Shown: positions 26,766 through 36,458, counted from the stretch's first letter. The stretch is DNA of 64,000 nt from Streptomyces sp. NA02950 (GCF_013364155.1 NZ_CP054916.1:7470001-7534000); one strand, 5' to 3'. The notes: a model not told the origin generated them from the letters alone. A program made the numbers and translations.

Positions 26766-26795
26766 GTGCCGCCCCCAACAACCCCCGGGCGGCAC
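26766..26795 (+). promoter_or_regulatory. Stem-loop before the 55-residue gene
   Basis: GTGCCGCCC (26766-26774) pairs with GGGCGGCAC (26787-26795). The stem uses the same GTGCCGCCC sequence as the hairpin at 25898. Both lie just after a DUF317 gene, suggesting a shared RNA element. Confidence 0.45.
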
Positions 26796-26837
26796 AGGAC
26801 GGGGCCCCGTATCGCCGCAGACAAGGAGTACATCGCG

Positions 26838-27005
26838 ATGCAGCACAGCCAGCCCGAGACGCACCTTGGCACCCGCCCGGCCCGTCGCCTCAGTACCGGC
26901 AGGCCCCGTGAGGAACTGTCGGCCAGGCACCCGGTGCCGACCCCCTCCACCACCTCACCCCGGCGCACTGCGGCCACCTTGCTGAAGGACGGGCAGGGGT
27001 CATGA
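26838..27005 (+). CDS. Small protein of 55 residues
   Basis: AAGGAG stands nine bases before the ATG. The peptide is basic and Thr/Ser/Arg-rich with no family. Its last bases overlap the next gene's ATG at 27002, so it is translationally coupled to it. Confidence 0.5.
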   Translation: MQHSQPETHLGTRPARRLSTGRPREELSARHPVPTPSTTSPRRTAATLLKDGQGS

Positions 27006-27478
27006 TGTCCATCGCCGAATCCGCTCAGGAGGCCGCCGTATTCATCCGGCAGACAGCCGCCGCAAGCGCCTACGGCCCGTACCGGGGTGCCGACCTCGCT
27101 CGCACCGCCGTACGCCTGGCCAGTGCACTGGCCCTGACCTTGGACCGCATCACGGTTTCCCCGGACTGGCTGCGGCGCCGCACCACACCCGGCGAACCCC
27201 TCCTGGCCACCGCCATCTGCCGGGCCACCGGCACCCGCTACGAATTCCTGGCCCGCCAACCTCTCCACGAGGACGACGCCTTCGAACTCCTCGGCCCCTG
27301 CCCGATGTGCAAAGCCCGGGTGCCCCTGGCCGATATCCGTCACCTTGCCGACCTCGGCACCTTCTTGGCCACCGGCCCCGCACCCGTGGGCGGCGGACCC
27401 ATCCCGCCCACCTACCCCACCACCTTCGCCAACGACGAAGCCCACACCCCCACCTGCTCCTACGGCGCGACCTCATAG
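27002..27478 (+). CDS. Hypothetical protein with a Cys/His cluster
   Basis: A 158-residue protein. A CPMCK motif, a His about 15 residues later and a C-terminal Cys suggest a metal-binding site in the last third. The first 90 residues look helical. Unknown function. Confidence 0.6.
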   Translation: MMSIAESAQEAAVFIRQTAAASAYGPYRGADLARTAVRLASALALTLDRITVSPDWLRRRTTPGEPLLATAICRATGTRYEFLARQPLHEDDAFELLGPCPMCKARVPLADIRHLADLGTFLATGPAPVGGGPIPPTYPTTFANDEAHTPTCSYGATS

Positions 27479-27514
27479 CCCGCACCCACACCACCGGAAG
27501 GCAAACCACCCGCC

Positions 27515-27940
27515 ATGAACAGCCCCGCCAGCCGCCTTCGCGGCACCGCGAAGACCTCCCCACCCCACATGAGCGCACCGTTCCCAAGCCCGGCCGGGCC
27601 GGGTGAAGCAGCCTTGCGCACCACCCTCGGCGACGACGGCTACATCGCCCTGCGCCGCCACCGCCAGGCCACCCACACCGCCCTCGGCACACTCGCCCAA
27701 CTCCTGTGCGACACCGCCCGCGAAACCGACCGCCTCCACACCACACTCCGCCGCCACGCCACCAACGCCCGCGACCACCTCAACGACGCACTGACCGACC
27801 AGGGTCCACCCCACGCCGACGCGACCGCCATCCTCTACTCCAGCCGCGCCACCGAACTCCACGCAGCCCGCTACGCGCAACAGATGCACCAGCTCGACCT
27901 AGTCCTCGACGCCTACCGGACCGCCCTCCTGGCTGTCTGA
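27515..27940 (+). CDS. Hypothetical helical protein
   Basis: A 141-residue protein, mostly helical and rich in His and Arg after a Ser/Pro-rich start, with heptad-like Leu spacing around 55-105. ATG at 27515. No family recognised. Same strand and short gaps as its neighbours. Confidence 0.55.
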   Translation: MNSPASRLRGTAKTSPPHMSAPFPSPAGPGEAALRTTLGDDGYIALRRHRQATHTALGTLAQLLCDTARETDRLHTTLRRHATNARDHLNDALTDQGPPHADATAILYSSRATELHAARYAQQMHQLDLVLDAYRTALLAV

Positions 27941-28090
27941 CCCTCAGCGACAGAACCCGGCAGCTCCAAGCCGACGGCACGGCAAAGCTCCGCACGCCTG
28001 CCCGTGACCCGCCACCCCTCATGGCCCTCATCCGGCGCGCCATGCAAAGCGCCTGGCAATTCCCCAAACAATTCCCCGAAAGGTAGAATC

Positions 28091-28588
28091 ATGTCGACTC
28101 TCGGCCTGAAGGACCACCGCGTCCTCGTCCACCAGATCCTCGCCCGCAGCCACCGCCTGCTCCAGCGCGTCAGCACCAACACCCCCGCCCCCTTCGCTGA
28201 CATCCTGCACACCGCAACAGAGAAGATCTGCAACCAGCACGCCAGCCACCTCTCACCCCACCACGCGGCGTGGCTCGAAGCAGAAGCCGCCTCACACATC
28301 GTCACAGCCGCCGGATGGCACACCACCGGCCTGACCGATCCTGCCCTCCCGCACCTCCTCACCCGCCTCGACCAACGCCCCCACCCCGCCCGGCTGCGCC
28401 TGCTGGAGACCGCCGCCTACCGCACCAACCCCGACCGCCCCACCGCCCCCGTCACGGCTTCCATGCCCCACCAGCGCACGGCAGACGGCGCACCGCGCCC
28501 CAGACGGGTAGGACCGTGCCCCTGCGCATGTAACAACGGCGGTTCCTGCGGCGGCTGCGGGCACGCCGGATGCGGTGGAGGCCGGTAG
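28091..28588 (+). CDS. Protein with a Cys/Gly-rich C-terminal tail
   Basis: A 165-residue protein from the ATG at 28091. The N-terminal 130 residues are helical. The end is CPCACNNGGSCGGCGHAGC, six Cys within 19 residues, resembling a small metal-binding or [2Fe-2S]-like knuckle. Last gene of the operon, directly before the IS256 insertion. Unknown function. Confidence 0.6.
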   Translation: MSTLGLKDHRVLVHQILARSHRLLQRVSTNTPAPFADILHTATEKICNQHASHLSPHHAAWLEAEAASHIVTAAGWHTTGLTDPALPHLLTRLDQRPHPARLRLLETAAYRTNPDRPTAPVTASMPHQRTADGAPRPRRVGPCPCACNNGGSCGGCGHAGCGGGR

Positions 28589-28594
28589 CGAAGT

Positions 28595-28619
28595 AGCGCA
28601 ACCGCTCCTGCCGCGACCG
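28595..28619 (+). repeat. 25-bp direct repeat, copy 1
   Basis: Begins AGCGCAACCGCTCCTGCCGC and continues for 25 identical bases; the same sequence is at 31147-31171. Copy 1 is eight bases before the IS256 inverted repeat, copy 2 just before the IS1182-type element. Could be an att-like duplication or a recombination scar. Confidence 0.85.
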
Positions 28620-28626
28620 ATAGGAC

Positions 28627-30015
28627 GTGTCAGTGTCTTTGTGTAAGTCCTTTGGGGGCTACGTAGTGTTGAGCCGGTCCTCGAAGAACAGTGAGAACTG
28701 GTTCAGCGCCTTCTTCCAGTGTGCCGCGACGTGGTTGATATCGCTGGCCTTGGGGGTGATCAGCTCGCGCACTGCGAGGTAGAGCACCTTCAGTGCGGCC
28801 TGCTCGGAGGGGAAATGGCCGCGGTTGCGGGTGGTCTTCCGCAGCCGGGCGTTGATCGACTCGATCAGGTTCGTCGAGTAGACGACCTTCCTTATCTCCG
28901 GTGGGAACGCCAGGTAGGGGGTGAACTCGCTCCAGGCGGCCTGCCAAATCCGCACGACTGCCGGATAGCGTTGGCCCAGTTCCGAGGCGGTGAACTCCTC
29001 CAGCGCCTGTTCGGCGGCCTGTTCGGTCGGCGCCGTGTAGATCGCTTTGAGCGCGGGGACGAGCTTGGGGTAGTCACGGCTGGAGGAGAGTCGCAGCGAG
29101 GCTCGGATCAGATGGATCACGCACGTTTGCACCGTGGTTCTGGGCCAGGTCGCGGTGACCGCCTCCGGGAGGCCTTTCAGGCCGTCGCAGGCGACGATGC
29201 ACACGTCCTCCACGCCGCGGTTGCGCAGTTCGGTGAGCACGGTCATCCATGTCGTAGCGCCTTCGCCTCCGTCGCCGACCCATAGGCCCAGGACGTCTTT
29301 GCGGCCGTCCATGTCGACGCCGACGGCGAGGTAGACCGGCTTGGAGACCACTGATCCGGAGCGGATCTTGATCCATAGGGCGTCGATGTAGATGATCGGC
29401 CAGATCGCGTCCAGCGGCCGGTTCTGCCAGGTGGCCAGTTCGTCGGCGACAGCATCGGTGACCTTGCTGATCAGGTCCGGTGAAACCTCCACGTCGTACA
29501 TGGCGGCCAAGTGGGAGCGGATGTCGCGCACGCTCATGCCGCGGGCGTACAGCGACAGGATCTGCTCGTTGAACCCGGCCAGCCGCCTGGCGTGCTTGGG
29601 TACCAGCCTCGGCGTGAAGGAGCCGTTGCGGTCTCGCGGAACGGCCACCGTGACCGCACCCGCATCGGTCAGCACGGTCTTCGGCGAGGTCCCATTGCGG
29701 CTGTTGCCCGACCCCCGGCCGGCCGGATCGTGTTTCTCATAGCCGAGGTGCTCGCTCATTTCGGCATCCAGAGCCCGCTCCAGAACCGCACGGGTGACCT
29801 CGGTCAAAAGCCCGCCCTCGCCCAGCAGGGCAGCTCCTGATGCGTCGGCGCGGTCCATCAGCCGCTCGACGACCTCGTTCACCAGCTTGTCCTCGACCGA
29901 TGCGGCGGTCGGGGTGTCGTTGTCCGTCATGTTCTGTCCGTCCCGGCTGGCCAAGGCCCGAGGCCGGGCCTCGGCCAGCCTGTCACATCACGGACTTACA
30001 CGATCTTTCAGACAC
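28627..30015 (-). mobile_element. IS256-family insertion sequence
   Basis: Inverted ends about 24 bp long: left 28627-28650 (GTGTC then 12 variable bases then GTGTAAGTCC region), right 29992-30015 complement. The two share GTGTC, GTGTAAGTCC and a few bases between. Length about 1.39 kb, normal for the family. No target duplication visible. Confidence 0.75.
28659..29930 (-). CDS. IS256-family transposase (mutator type)
   Basis: 423 residues from the ATG at 29930 (a GTG at 29954 is possible). Conserved mutator-type signatures: RNGTSPKTVLTDAG, ARGMSVRDIRSHLAAMYD, WPIIYIDALWIKIRSG, CDGLKGLPEA, and YSTNLIESINARLRKTTRNRG. It looks intact and may be active. Catalyses transposition through a DDE domain. 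Confidence 0.92.
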   Translation of the reverse strand: MTDNDTPTAASVEDKLVNEVVERLMDRADASGAALLGEGGLLTEVTRAVLERALDAEMSEHLGYEKHDPAGRGSGNSRNGTSPKTVLTDAGAVTVAVPRDRNGSFTPRLVPKHARRLAGFNEQILSLYARGMSVRDIRSHLAAMYDVEVSPDLISKVTDAVADELATWQNRPLDAIWPIIYIDALWIKIRSGSVVSKPVYLAVGVDMDGRKDVLGLWVGDGGEGATTWMTVLTELRNRGVEDVCIVACDGLKGLPEAVTATWPRTTVQTCVIHLIRASLRLSSSRDYPKLVPALKAIYTAPTEQAAEQALEEFTASELGQRYPAVVRIWQAAWSEFTPYLAFPPEIRKVVYSTNLIESINARLRKTTRNRGHFPSEQAALKVLYLAVRELITPKASDINHVAAHWKKALNQFSLFFEDRLNTT

Positions 30016-30261
30016 GCTCCCGCCGAGCCGGGGCCAGGCTGGCTCGCCACTGGCTCCCGGGTGGCGCGCCAGTGGCTCGGTAGTGGTACGCCGGTTGGCT
30101 TGTTCACGAGGACGCCAGCAGATGTTCAGGAGCCGCTGAGGGGGCCGCAGTAACCGAACTGCTCGCCGGTGGCGCAGTACTGACAGCTCCGATGGGACGG
30201 GGGCCCGGCGGGTGGCCGAGCCCCGGCTGTGAGCGGCGTGGAGGCCGTTTGCCGTTAGCCC

Positions 30262-30605
30262 TTAAGCCGCCAGAGGCCAGTCTCGCTGACCCCAGTCCAG
30301 GCGGTCGGCCAGTCCGGCGGCGGTGAAGGCAGCTTCCAGTTCGTCGCGGCCTTCGGTGAAATGAGCCCAGCTGTCGTAGTGGACGGGGACCACGCGGCGG
30401 GCGCCGAGGATCTGGGCCGCCTCGGCGGCCTGAGCGCTGTTGAGGACGAGCAGCTGGTTGTCGAAGAGGACAGGGAAGCGGGGGGCACCGGCGAAGAGGA
30501 GGGCGGTGTCGATGGGGGCGAACCGGTCGGCGATCTCCCGGACCGCGTCGAGGGAGGCGTTGTCGCCGCTGACATAGACGGTGGGCAGGTCCTCGCCAGT
30601 CAGCA
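30262..30605 (-). pseudogene. C-terminal fragment of an MBL-fold hydrolase
   Basis: About 113 residues: TVYVSGDNASLDAVREIA, then NSAQAAEAAQILG, then VVPVHYDSWAHFTEGRDELE. The VPVHYD-type motif is the end of an MBL-fold metallo-hydrolase. The metal-binding N-terminal half (HxHxD) is missing and the frame upstream runs into a plus-strand gene fragment. Dead gene. Confidence 0.7.
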
Positions 30606-30619
30606 CGGAACGCGGTCTC

Positions 30620-31045
30620 GCCCCGATCGACGCCGGCATGCGGGAGATGTGCGCGACGCAACTGCGCTCGCTGCGCGAACAGATCCGGTCGCTGTTCGCC
30701 TCCCGAGCCGAAGGCCTGCCCGCCCTCCCCGCCGCGGTCAGGGCCATCAACGACGCGATGACCCGCGTCCCCACCGCCCCGCTGCTGCGGTGGGACGACA
30801 AGACCGGTCCCTACCGCGCCACCCCCCACCCCACCACCGCGATCGTGGACCACGCCCTGGCCACTCTCGCCGCCGATGCCGCGGACCTGCTCACGGGCCC
30901 TGACGCGGACCGCCTCACCGCCTGCGGCTCTCCCCCCTGCACCCGCTACCTGCTCCGCCACGGCCGCCGTCACTGGTGCTCCACCCGCTGCGGCGACCGC
31001 GCCCGCGCGGCCCGCGCCTACGCCCGCCGCACCACATCCCAATAG
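30620..31045 (+). pseudogene. C-terminal fragment of a CGNR/ABATE-type zinc-finger protein
   Basis: The frame ends in CGSPPCTRYLLRHGRRHWCS followed by TRCGDRARAARAYARR, a CGNR zinc finger (four Cys). Before it lies part of an ABATE domain (LRSLREQIRSLFASRAEG). The N-terminus is lost at about 30605, where the MBL fragment of the opposite strand begins. Likely a regulator remnant; the two broken genes meet tail to tail. Confidence 0.65.
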
Positions 31046-31146
31046 CTCAGCAGCCACCCAGCGCCAAATAAAACAACGTCCTGGCTCACCGCTGTTCAAG
31101 GGTGAAAGTCTGCTGCCCATCTCACGAACAAAGCCACGCCGGTCAC

Positions 31147-31171
31147 AGCGCAACCGCTCCTGCCGCGACCG
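31147..31171 (+). repeat. 25-bp direct repeat, copy 2
   Basis: Identical to 28595-28619. About 20 bases before the inverted repeat of the IS1182-type element. Together the two copies bracket the IS256, MBL and CGNR block of about 2.5 kb. Confidence 0.85.
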
Positions 31172-31191
31172 GTGTATCGGCATCCACCACT

Positions 31192-33099
31192 GACAACGGT
31201 GATGGCGCTCTTTGAAAGCGGCTCTGACCGCGGTTCTGGATGCTGTTGGCGATCTCTAGGTCGTGAGTCTTTGGCAGATTCGCTGGAAGTGGCTCGTCGG
31301 TCGAGGCGGGCGCGATGGTGCCGTGCCGGGTGGGAAGCACTCGCTGAGGCGGATGATGTTGGCTCCGGCGGCTGTCAGCACGTGCTGGACATGAGCCTTG
31401 GCCAAGCCTCGGTAGCGGCAGCGGCGGAGTCCATGAGCGTGGACAGTCTCGGAGACAGTGGCCTCGCAACCCGCGCGGATGGCATAGCGCCGACGCCACT
31501 GATCGGTTTTCTGTTCCTTCCGGACCTTCGTCTGGAGCTTCTGCTGGGGCTCTGGCAGAAGGAAAATGTGGCGTCCTTTGCCGTCGACGTTGCCGGTGCA
31601 CTGAAGCCTGTCCTCGCACTCTCTACAGGCTTTACGGGGGAAGAGAACCGACAGCCGGGGGTGTCCATCGCCGAGAGTGGTTTTCCACGGTGGGCTGGTC
31701 ACACCGCGCGGACAGGTCAGGGTGCGGGCCTGCCAGTCGATGCGGAAGTCCTCTTTGGCAAAACCCGGCCGTTGGCAGGCACGGGGATCGTCGCGGACCG
31801 GACCGAGCAGTCTGATGCCCCATCGCTGTTCGGTGCGGTGGATACTGTCCGGAGTGACGTAGCCGCCGTCAACGACGTGCTCTGTGGGCTGGAAGCCCTG
31901 CGCGGTCAGGCCCTGGTGGATGCGGTCGAGAGCATCGATGTCCTGTTCCGGCGCCGGCCGGGTGACGACCTGCACGATCACGTTCGGGCCGGGGCTGTCG
32001 CAGGTTTCGCTCTGGTGGTCGCGGTAGCCGATCCAGTCGCGCTGTCCGGCTGCTGTGACCTTCTGGCTGTAACGGGCCTCGGGATCATGCGGGGTAACGA
32101 TCTCCATACTGGACCATGGCACTCGTGCCGAGGCGGGATCAGGCCGACCGTCGGCCTTGGTCTTGCCGGTGTTCCTCTGCTCGGTAGCCCGTCGGCTGGC
32201 CCGGTCGCGAGTGGACTTCGGTCCACGCCAGCGCAGCTGGCCATCGCCGTCGTACCAGTACTGCTGAACCCAGACCTGCCGCGCCGACCTTCAGGACGTA
32301 GGCGATCAGCGCGTCCCCACCGCGAGGCAGCCGGTCATAACGCACCGGCCGGCCATAGCGGTCTGCCCAGTCCTGGGTGACGAGCCGGGCCAGCCATTCC
32401 TCACCGTGCTCCGAGAGCTCCTCCAGCGCGGTCCGTAAGGTCTCGGCGACCAACTCTCCCCGGTTCAGGCGACGGACCGCAGCGAGCACATGGGTGGAGT
32501 CCGTCCGCACCCGGCCGCGGCGTTTGACCAGCCCAGCCGCCAGAAGATGCTCGACCATCACAGCCAGCAGGCGGTCGGCCCGGTCGCCCTGGGCCATCCG
32601 GTCCCTGAACTCACTGAGTACTGAGAAGTCGAACCCCGGATCGTCCAGCTCCAGGCCCAGGCAGTACTTCCAATCGAGACGGCACCGCACGGCCTCAGCG
32701 GCCTGTCGGTCGGTCAGACCCTCGGCGTACTGCAGCACGGACACCAACGCGAGCCGGGCCGGTGACAGCCCCTTTCTCCCGTCAGCCGGATACCAGTCCG
32801 CGAAGTCCTCATCGACGAACAGTTCATCCAGCCGGTCCCGCACCCACATCGCGGCCGTGCCTCGCGGATTGCTCGCCCGAGCCATCCGCACCGTCAACGG
32901 CGGAACCATCCGCCCCACACCCGAGCCCATCGCCATCGCGGCCCTCCGACCGCTCGATCCGCCCCGCTCAGACAAGAGCAGCACACCCGAACCAAGCAAG
33001 GACGGAAGACCACACAGCTTCACCCCACCGAGCGAAGATCACCAACAGCATCCGGAACTGCGGCCAGAGCCGATTTCAGAGATCCCCATCAACGGCGTC
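31192..33099 (-). mobile_element. IS1182-type insertion sequence, decayed
   Basis: Long imperfect inverted repeats of about 63 bp: 31192-31254 and the complement of 33037-33099, clearly similar over the whole length. The enclosed transposase is broken. Length about 1.9 kb. Confidence 0.7.
31256..32909 (-). pseudogene. IS1182-type transposase, frameshifted
   Basis: The N-terminal half (frame ending at 32139) has the DUF772-type region (LALVSVLQYAEGLTDRQAAE, DSTHVLAAVRRLNRGE). The C-terminal half (31256-32122) has the DDE part (VDGGYVTPDSIHRTEQRWGI, ACRECEDRLQCTG). They are in different frames. Between AYVLKVGA and the next conserved part the expected codons are missing, so there is a small deletion plus frameshift near 32.3 kb. 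Inactive. Confidence 0.75.
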
Positions 33100-33341
33100 G
33101 GCATGGCCAGCCGGAGCATGGTCGACTGTGACTGAGCGTGAAAATTGTCACCTGGGCGCGGAATCTGTCACCTGCCCTACACGGGCCTGTGTCTACGCCC
33201 AGCTCGCTGCTGCCGAGCCCGCGAGCCTGACGATCACGGCACCCGCAACTCTGCTGCGGATTTCGCTGGGCGAGCGGGGTGAGCGTGTCGGGGGTCAGCA
33301 GCTGCGAGGGGACGTTGGGGTGTCAGGTCTCCCGGTGCTCG

Positions 33342-34685
33342 CTAGAACAGTGCCAGGCCCTCGCCGCTGGTGTCCGCGATGACTGGCCGGAACTGGGTGG
33401 GGAGGCCGTCCAAGCGGTCAGGACCGGCCGCGGCGGCCACGGCAGGTGCCGTCTCGGCCAGCCAGACACGAAACCGCTCGGCGGCTTCGCGGTAGGGGAC
33501 TCGCGCCAGGACACGGTGCTCGCCGGAGGGGCAGAAGTCGACGGCGACAGTGAGCAGGCAGGAACGGGGCGCGTTCTGACTGCCCGCCCAGGACACGCGC
33601 AAGACACCGCAGGGCTTGCGCCCACGGGGGGCGCGGTGGGTCGGGCGCAGCGATCGGCAGGCTATGTGGGCGGTCCATGCGGCGAGGTGCGGCAGGGGCA
33701 GGGTGGTGCGTGCGCGGCAGCCGGGGCAGCGGTGCCAGTGGCGGAGCCAGTCGTCGGTGTCGGTGTGGAAGAGGCGTGTGTAGCGGTGCGCCACGCGGAT
33801 GTCGTTGCTGTACAGGTGGTCGGGGCGTTCCTGTGTGTTGCAGGACTGGCAGACGGGGGCGCGGACGTAGCCGTGTTCGTGGCAGTGGTCGAGGACGGCT
33901 GCGGGCGCAGTGCGGCAGACGGCGCACGCCCACCCGGCCATCCTGCGGGAGGTACCGGGCTTCCTGCTGAGCACCGAGTACAGCTGGCCTTCCAGCTCTC
34001 CGTTGTACGGGCGCAGTGAGGCGGTGGGGCCCTCGGGGCTCGTCGTCTGCCGACCGTCGGAGGCTCGGGCCTGCCGGGGATGGGAGGTCGGCTGGGTGAC
34101 GGCTGCGCTTGCCTGGCGGGTCCGCGCGGCTTGCACCCACTGCGTTTCGGTGTGCTCGGCCGCATCGAGCAGCCTGACCACAGCGCGCGGCAGCCACCAC
34201 GTGCGCTGCGTCCCGTCGCGGGTCTGCTCCACGAGTATCTGTCGCCAGTCAATCCCCGCCAGATGGTACGGCCGGCCGACTTCACGTCGTGCTGCCCGCT
34301 CGGGGCCGCCCAGCTCGTGCAGTTCCCCCGTGATGCGCTGGCGCCAACGCAGCCGCGTTTCCTCGTTGCACTCCTGCCTCGGCGCCCCACGAAACGGGCC
34401 GATGCGGACCAGGTCCTGCCGATCCATCCCAACCGCGTTCAGTTCCGCGGCCGCCCGGCGCACCTCAACCTCCGGAACACTCCACTGACCGCCGCTCGCC
34501 CTCACCGTCGCCACCGCATGGCCGCCAAGCAGGACGTACCCCACCCGGGCACGGGCAGGAGAGCAGGTGAATGCCCCAGAAGCCGTCGGCACAGCACTGT
34601 CGGCCGTCAAATCGACCCACAGAGCGTCTGCGGCACCCAGGGTGATCAGGTCGTCCGTGCGACCGGGCATGATACGCTCTGACAT
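33342..34685 (-). CDS. Endonuclease VII-like (His-Me finger) protein
   Basis: A 447-residue protein. CAVCRTAPAAVLDHCHEHGY and VRAPVCQSCN, near residues 245-280, form the endonuclease VII motif (Cys-Cys, DHCH, Cys-Cys). Members cut branched DNA or nick it. The N-terminal part (about 1-150) and the C-terminal part with further Cys (RCPGCRA) are unassigned. Start at ATG 34685; MIMPG-like alternatives nearby. Flanked by the decayed IS1182 and murF remnants, so laterally acquired DNA is likely. Confidence 0.75.
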   Translation of the reverse strand: MSERIMPGRTDDLITLGAADALWVDLTADSAVPTASGAFTCSPARARVGYVLLGGHAVATVRASGGQWSVPEVEVRRAAAELNAVGMDRQDLVRIGPFRGAPRQECNEETRLRWRQRITGELHELGGPERAARREVGRPYHLAGIDWRQILVEQTRDGTQRTWWLPRAVVRLLDAAEHTETQWVQAARTRQASAAVTQPTSHPRQARASDGRQTTSPEGPTASLRPYNGELEGQLYSVLSRKPGTSRRMAGWACAVCRTAPAAVLDHCHEHGYVRAPVCQSCNTQERPDHLYSNDIRVAHRYTRLFHTDTDDWLRHWHRCPGCRARTTLPLPHLAAWTAHIACRSLRPTHRAPRGRKPCGVLRVSWAGSQNAPRSCLLTVAVDFCPSGEHRVLARVPYREAAERFRVWLAETAPAVAAAAGPDRLDGLPTQFRPVIADTSGEGLALF

Positions 34686-34847
34686 GCCGACAGGCTAACG
34701 GCCTGCAACGCGGAAACGGCTCTCCAAGCGCCTCGGTTAGCCAGGCCGCCGCCCACGCCGCATCCCCCGCCCCGCAACTCCTTATTCCTGGGCATCTGGT
34801 TCGTCAGCACCTCCCGTGCCCGCAGCCTCACCACCAGAACGCCAAGA

Positions 34848-36197
34848 ATGCGAACCGTGGCAGGCGGGTGCTTGGCTGCCATGGTCGCTCTGGCCATCAT
34901 CGGTTCGCGGCTGGTGGAACCTGGAGCACTGTTCATCGCGCTGCCCGGTGAGCGCACCGACGGACACCACTTCGCCGAGGCCGCTGTAGCGGCGGGGCGA
35001 GGGTGGTGCTGGCCGCGCGACCGGTCGGGGTACAGTCGATCGTCGTTCCGGACGTGCAGGACGCACTGGGCGCACTGGCGCGCGCGGTGCTGGCACGCCT
35101 GAACTCGCCGATGGTGATCGCCCTGACCGGCTCGGCCGGGACGACCAGCACCAAGGACCTGCTGGCCCAGGTGCTGCAGACCATGGACATGACGGTGATG
35201 ACCCGGTTGTCGTTCAACGGTGAGATCGGCATGCCGCTGACCGTCTTGCGGGCGGATGAGAACACCCGCCTGCTGGTGTTGGAGATGGGCGCGCGTGGCA
35301 AGGGACACATCGCGTATCTGACGGTCGTCCCGCCGAAGGTCGGCTTGGTGTTGAACGTCGGAACGGGGGCACGGCGGCGAGTTCGGTGGCGGGAAGGAGT
35401 CGATCGCCGCCGCGAAGGGCGAGCTCGTCGAGGCCCTGTCGGCCGGTGGCCTGGCGGTGCTGAATGCCGACGACCCGTACGTGATGTCGATGGCACCGCG
35501 CACGATCGCGCCGGTCCTCACGTTCGGCCGCGAAGCCGGGGAGGTCCGGGCCATCGGGGTCGAGCTGGACGTCGCGGGCAGGCCTTCGTTCACTCTGGCT
35601 CACCAGGGCGAGAAGGCTCGCCTGACGCTCGCGCTGCACGGCGCCCATCACGTCGCCAACGCGACCGCCGCCGCTGCCGTGGCGATCGGCCTCGGGGCGA
35701 GGGTGCGGCAGGCGGCCGAGGCGCTGAGCGGTGCGCAGCGGCTGACGCCGGGACGGATGGAAGTCGCCGAGCGTCCGGATGGGGTGACGGTGATCAACGA
35801 TGCCTTCAACGCGAACCCCGACTCGATGGCGGTCGCCCTGGCTGCGCTGGCTGCCATGGCAGGCGGCGGACGCAGGACTGTTGCGGTTCTGGGCGAGATG
35901 CGGGAACTGGGTGCGGAATCCGCGGCCTATCACACAGAGCTGGGCCAGCTCGTTGCTCGGACCGGTGTCACGGACCTGATCGCGGTCGGCCAGGCGGAGG
36001 CCGCCCTCGTGTATGCGGCCGCTGTTGAGGGCGGCGTTACGACCGCACTGGTGCCAGACCGGGATGCCACCCTCGAATTGCTGCTTACCTATTTCCAGCT
36101 CGGAGACGTGGTGCTGGTCAAGGGAAGCCACGGCGTCGGCCTGGAGGACACCGCGATGCGGCTGACCAAGCCCGAGGCCACGGGAATCGCGGGCTGA
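34848..36197 (+). pseudogene. murF: Extra murF copy (UDP-MurNAc-tripeptide--D-Ala-D-Ala ligase), decayed
   Basis: Three frames together give a MurF: LVEPGALFIALPGERTDGHH, then (frameshift near 35000) VLTALTGSAGTTSTKDLL-type and NVGT, then (frameshift near 35365, in a G run) KGELVEALS, LNADDPYV, HHVANATAAAAVAIGLG, GVTVINDAFNANPDSM and VLGEMRELG. The P-loop Lys of GSAGKTSTKD is Thr here. MurF adds D-Ala-D-Ala to the cell-wall precursor; this copy cannot be functional. It is not in a dcw context, so it was an extra copy. Confidence 0.85.
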
Positions 36198-36458
36198 CCA
36201 CACGGCCAGGCCATAGCCTCGAGGAGCCGCAGGGGACGCAATCGTTGGCCCGCCCAACACCACCAGTTCCAGCTCATCCTTCCGGGCGCAGAAGACCCCT
36301 TCGGTTGCCGCACCTGTCGGAGTCGGGAGCGAGCGGAACCAGCCGCAAGCAGTCCGATTTCGGTCGCTCAATCAAATGGACAACACGCTGCACCTTGCAG
36401 GCCAGCACCGTTGAACCAGCATCTCTTGGCGCGCCGAGACCAAGGGAAGGGGAGAGCG

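Noticed and set aside
28595..28619. tRNA-derived attachment site
   Set aside because: The 25-bp repeat does not match a T-arm/acceptor pattern and no tRNA gene is found next to either copy.
31172..32380. Plus-strand frame of 402 residues in the IS1182-type element
   Set aside because: Antisense of the transposase; no family features.
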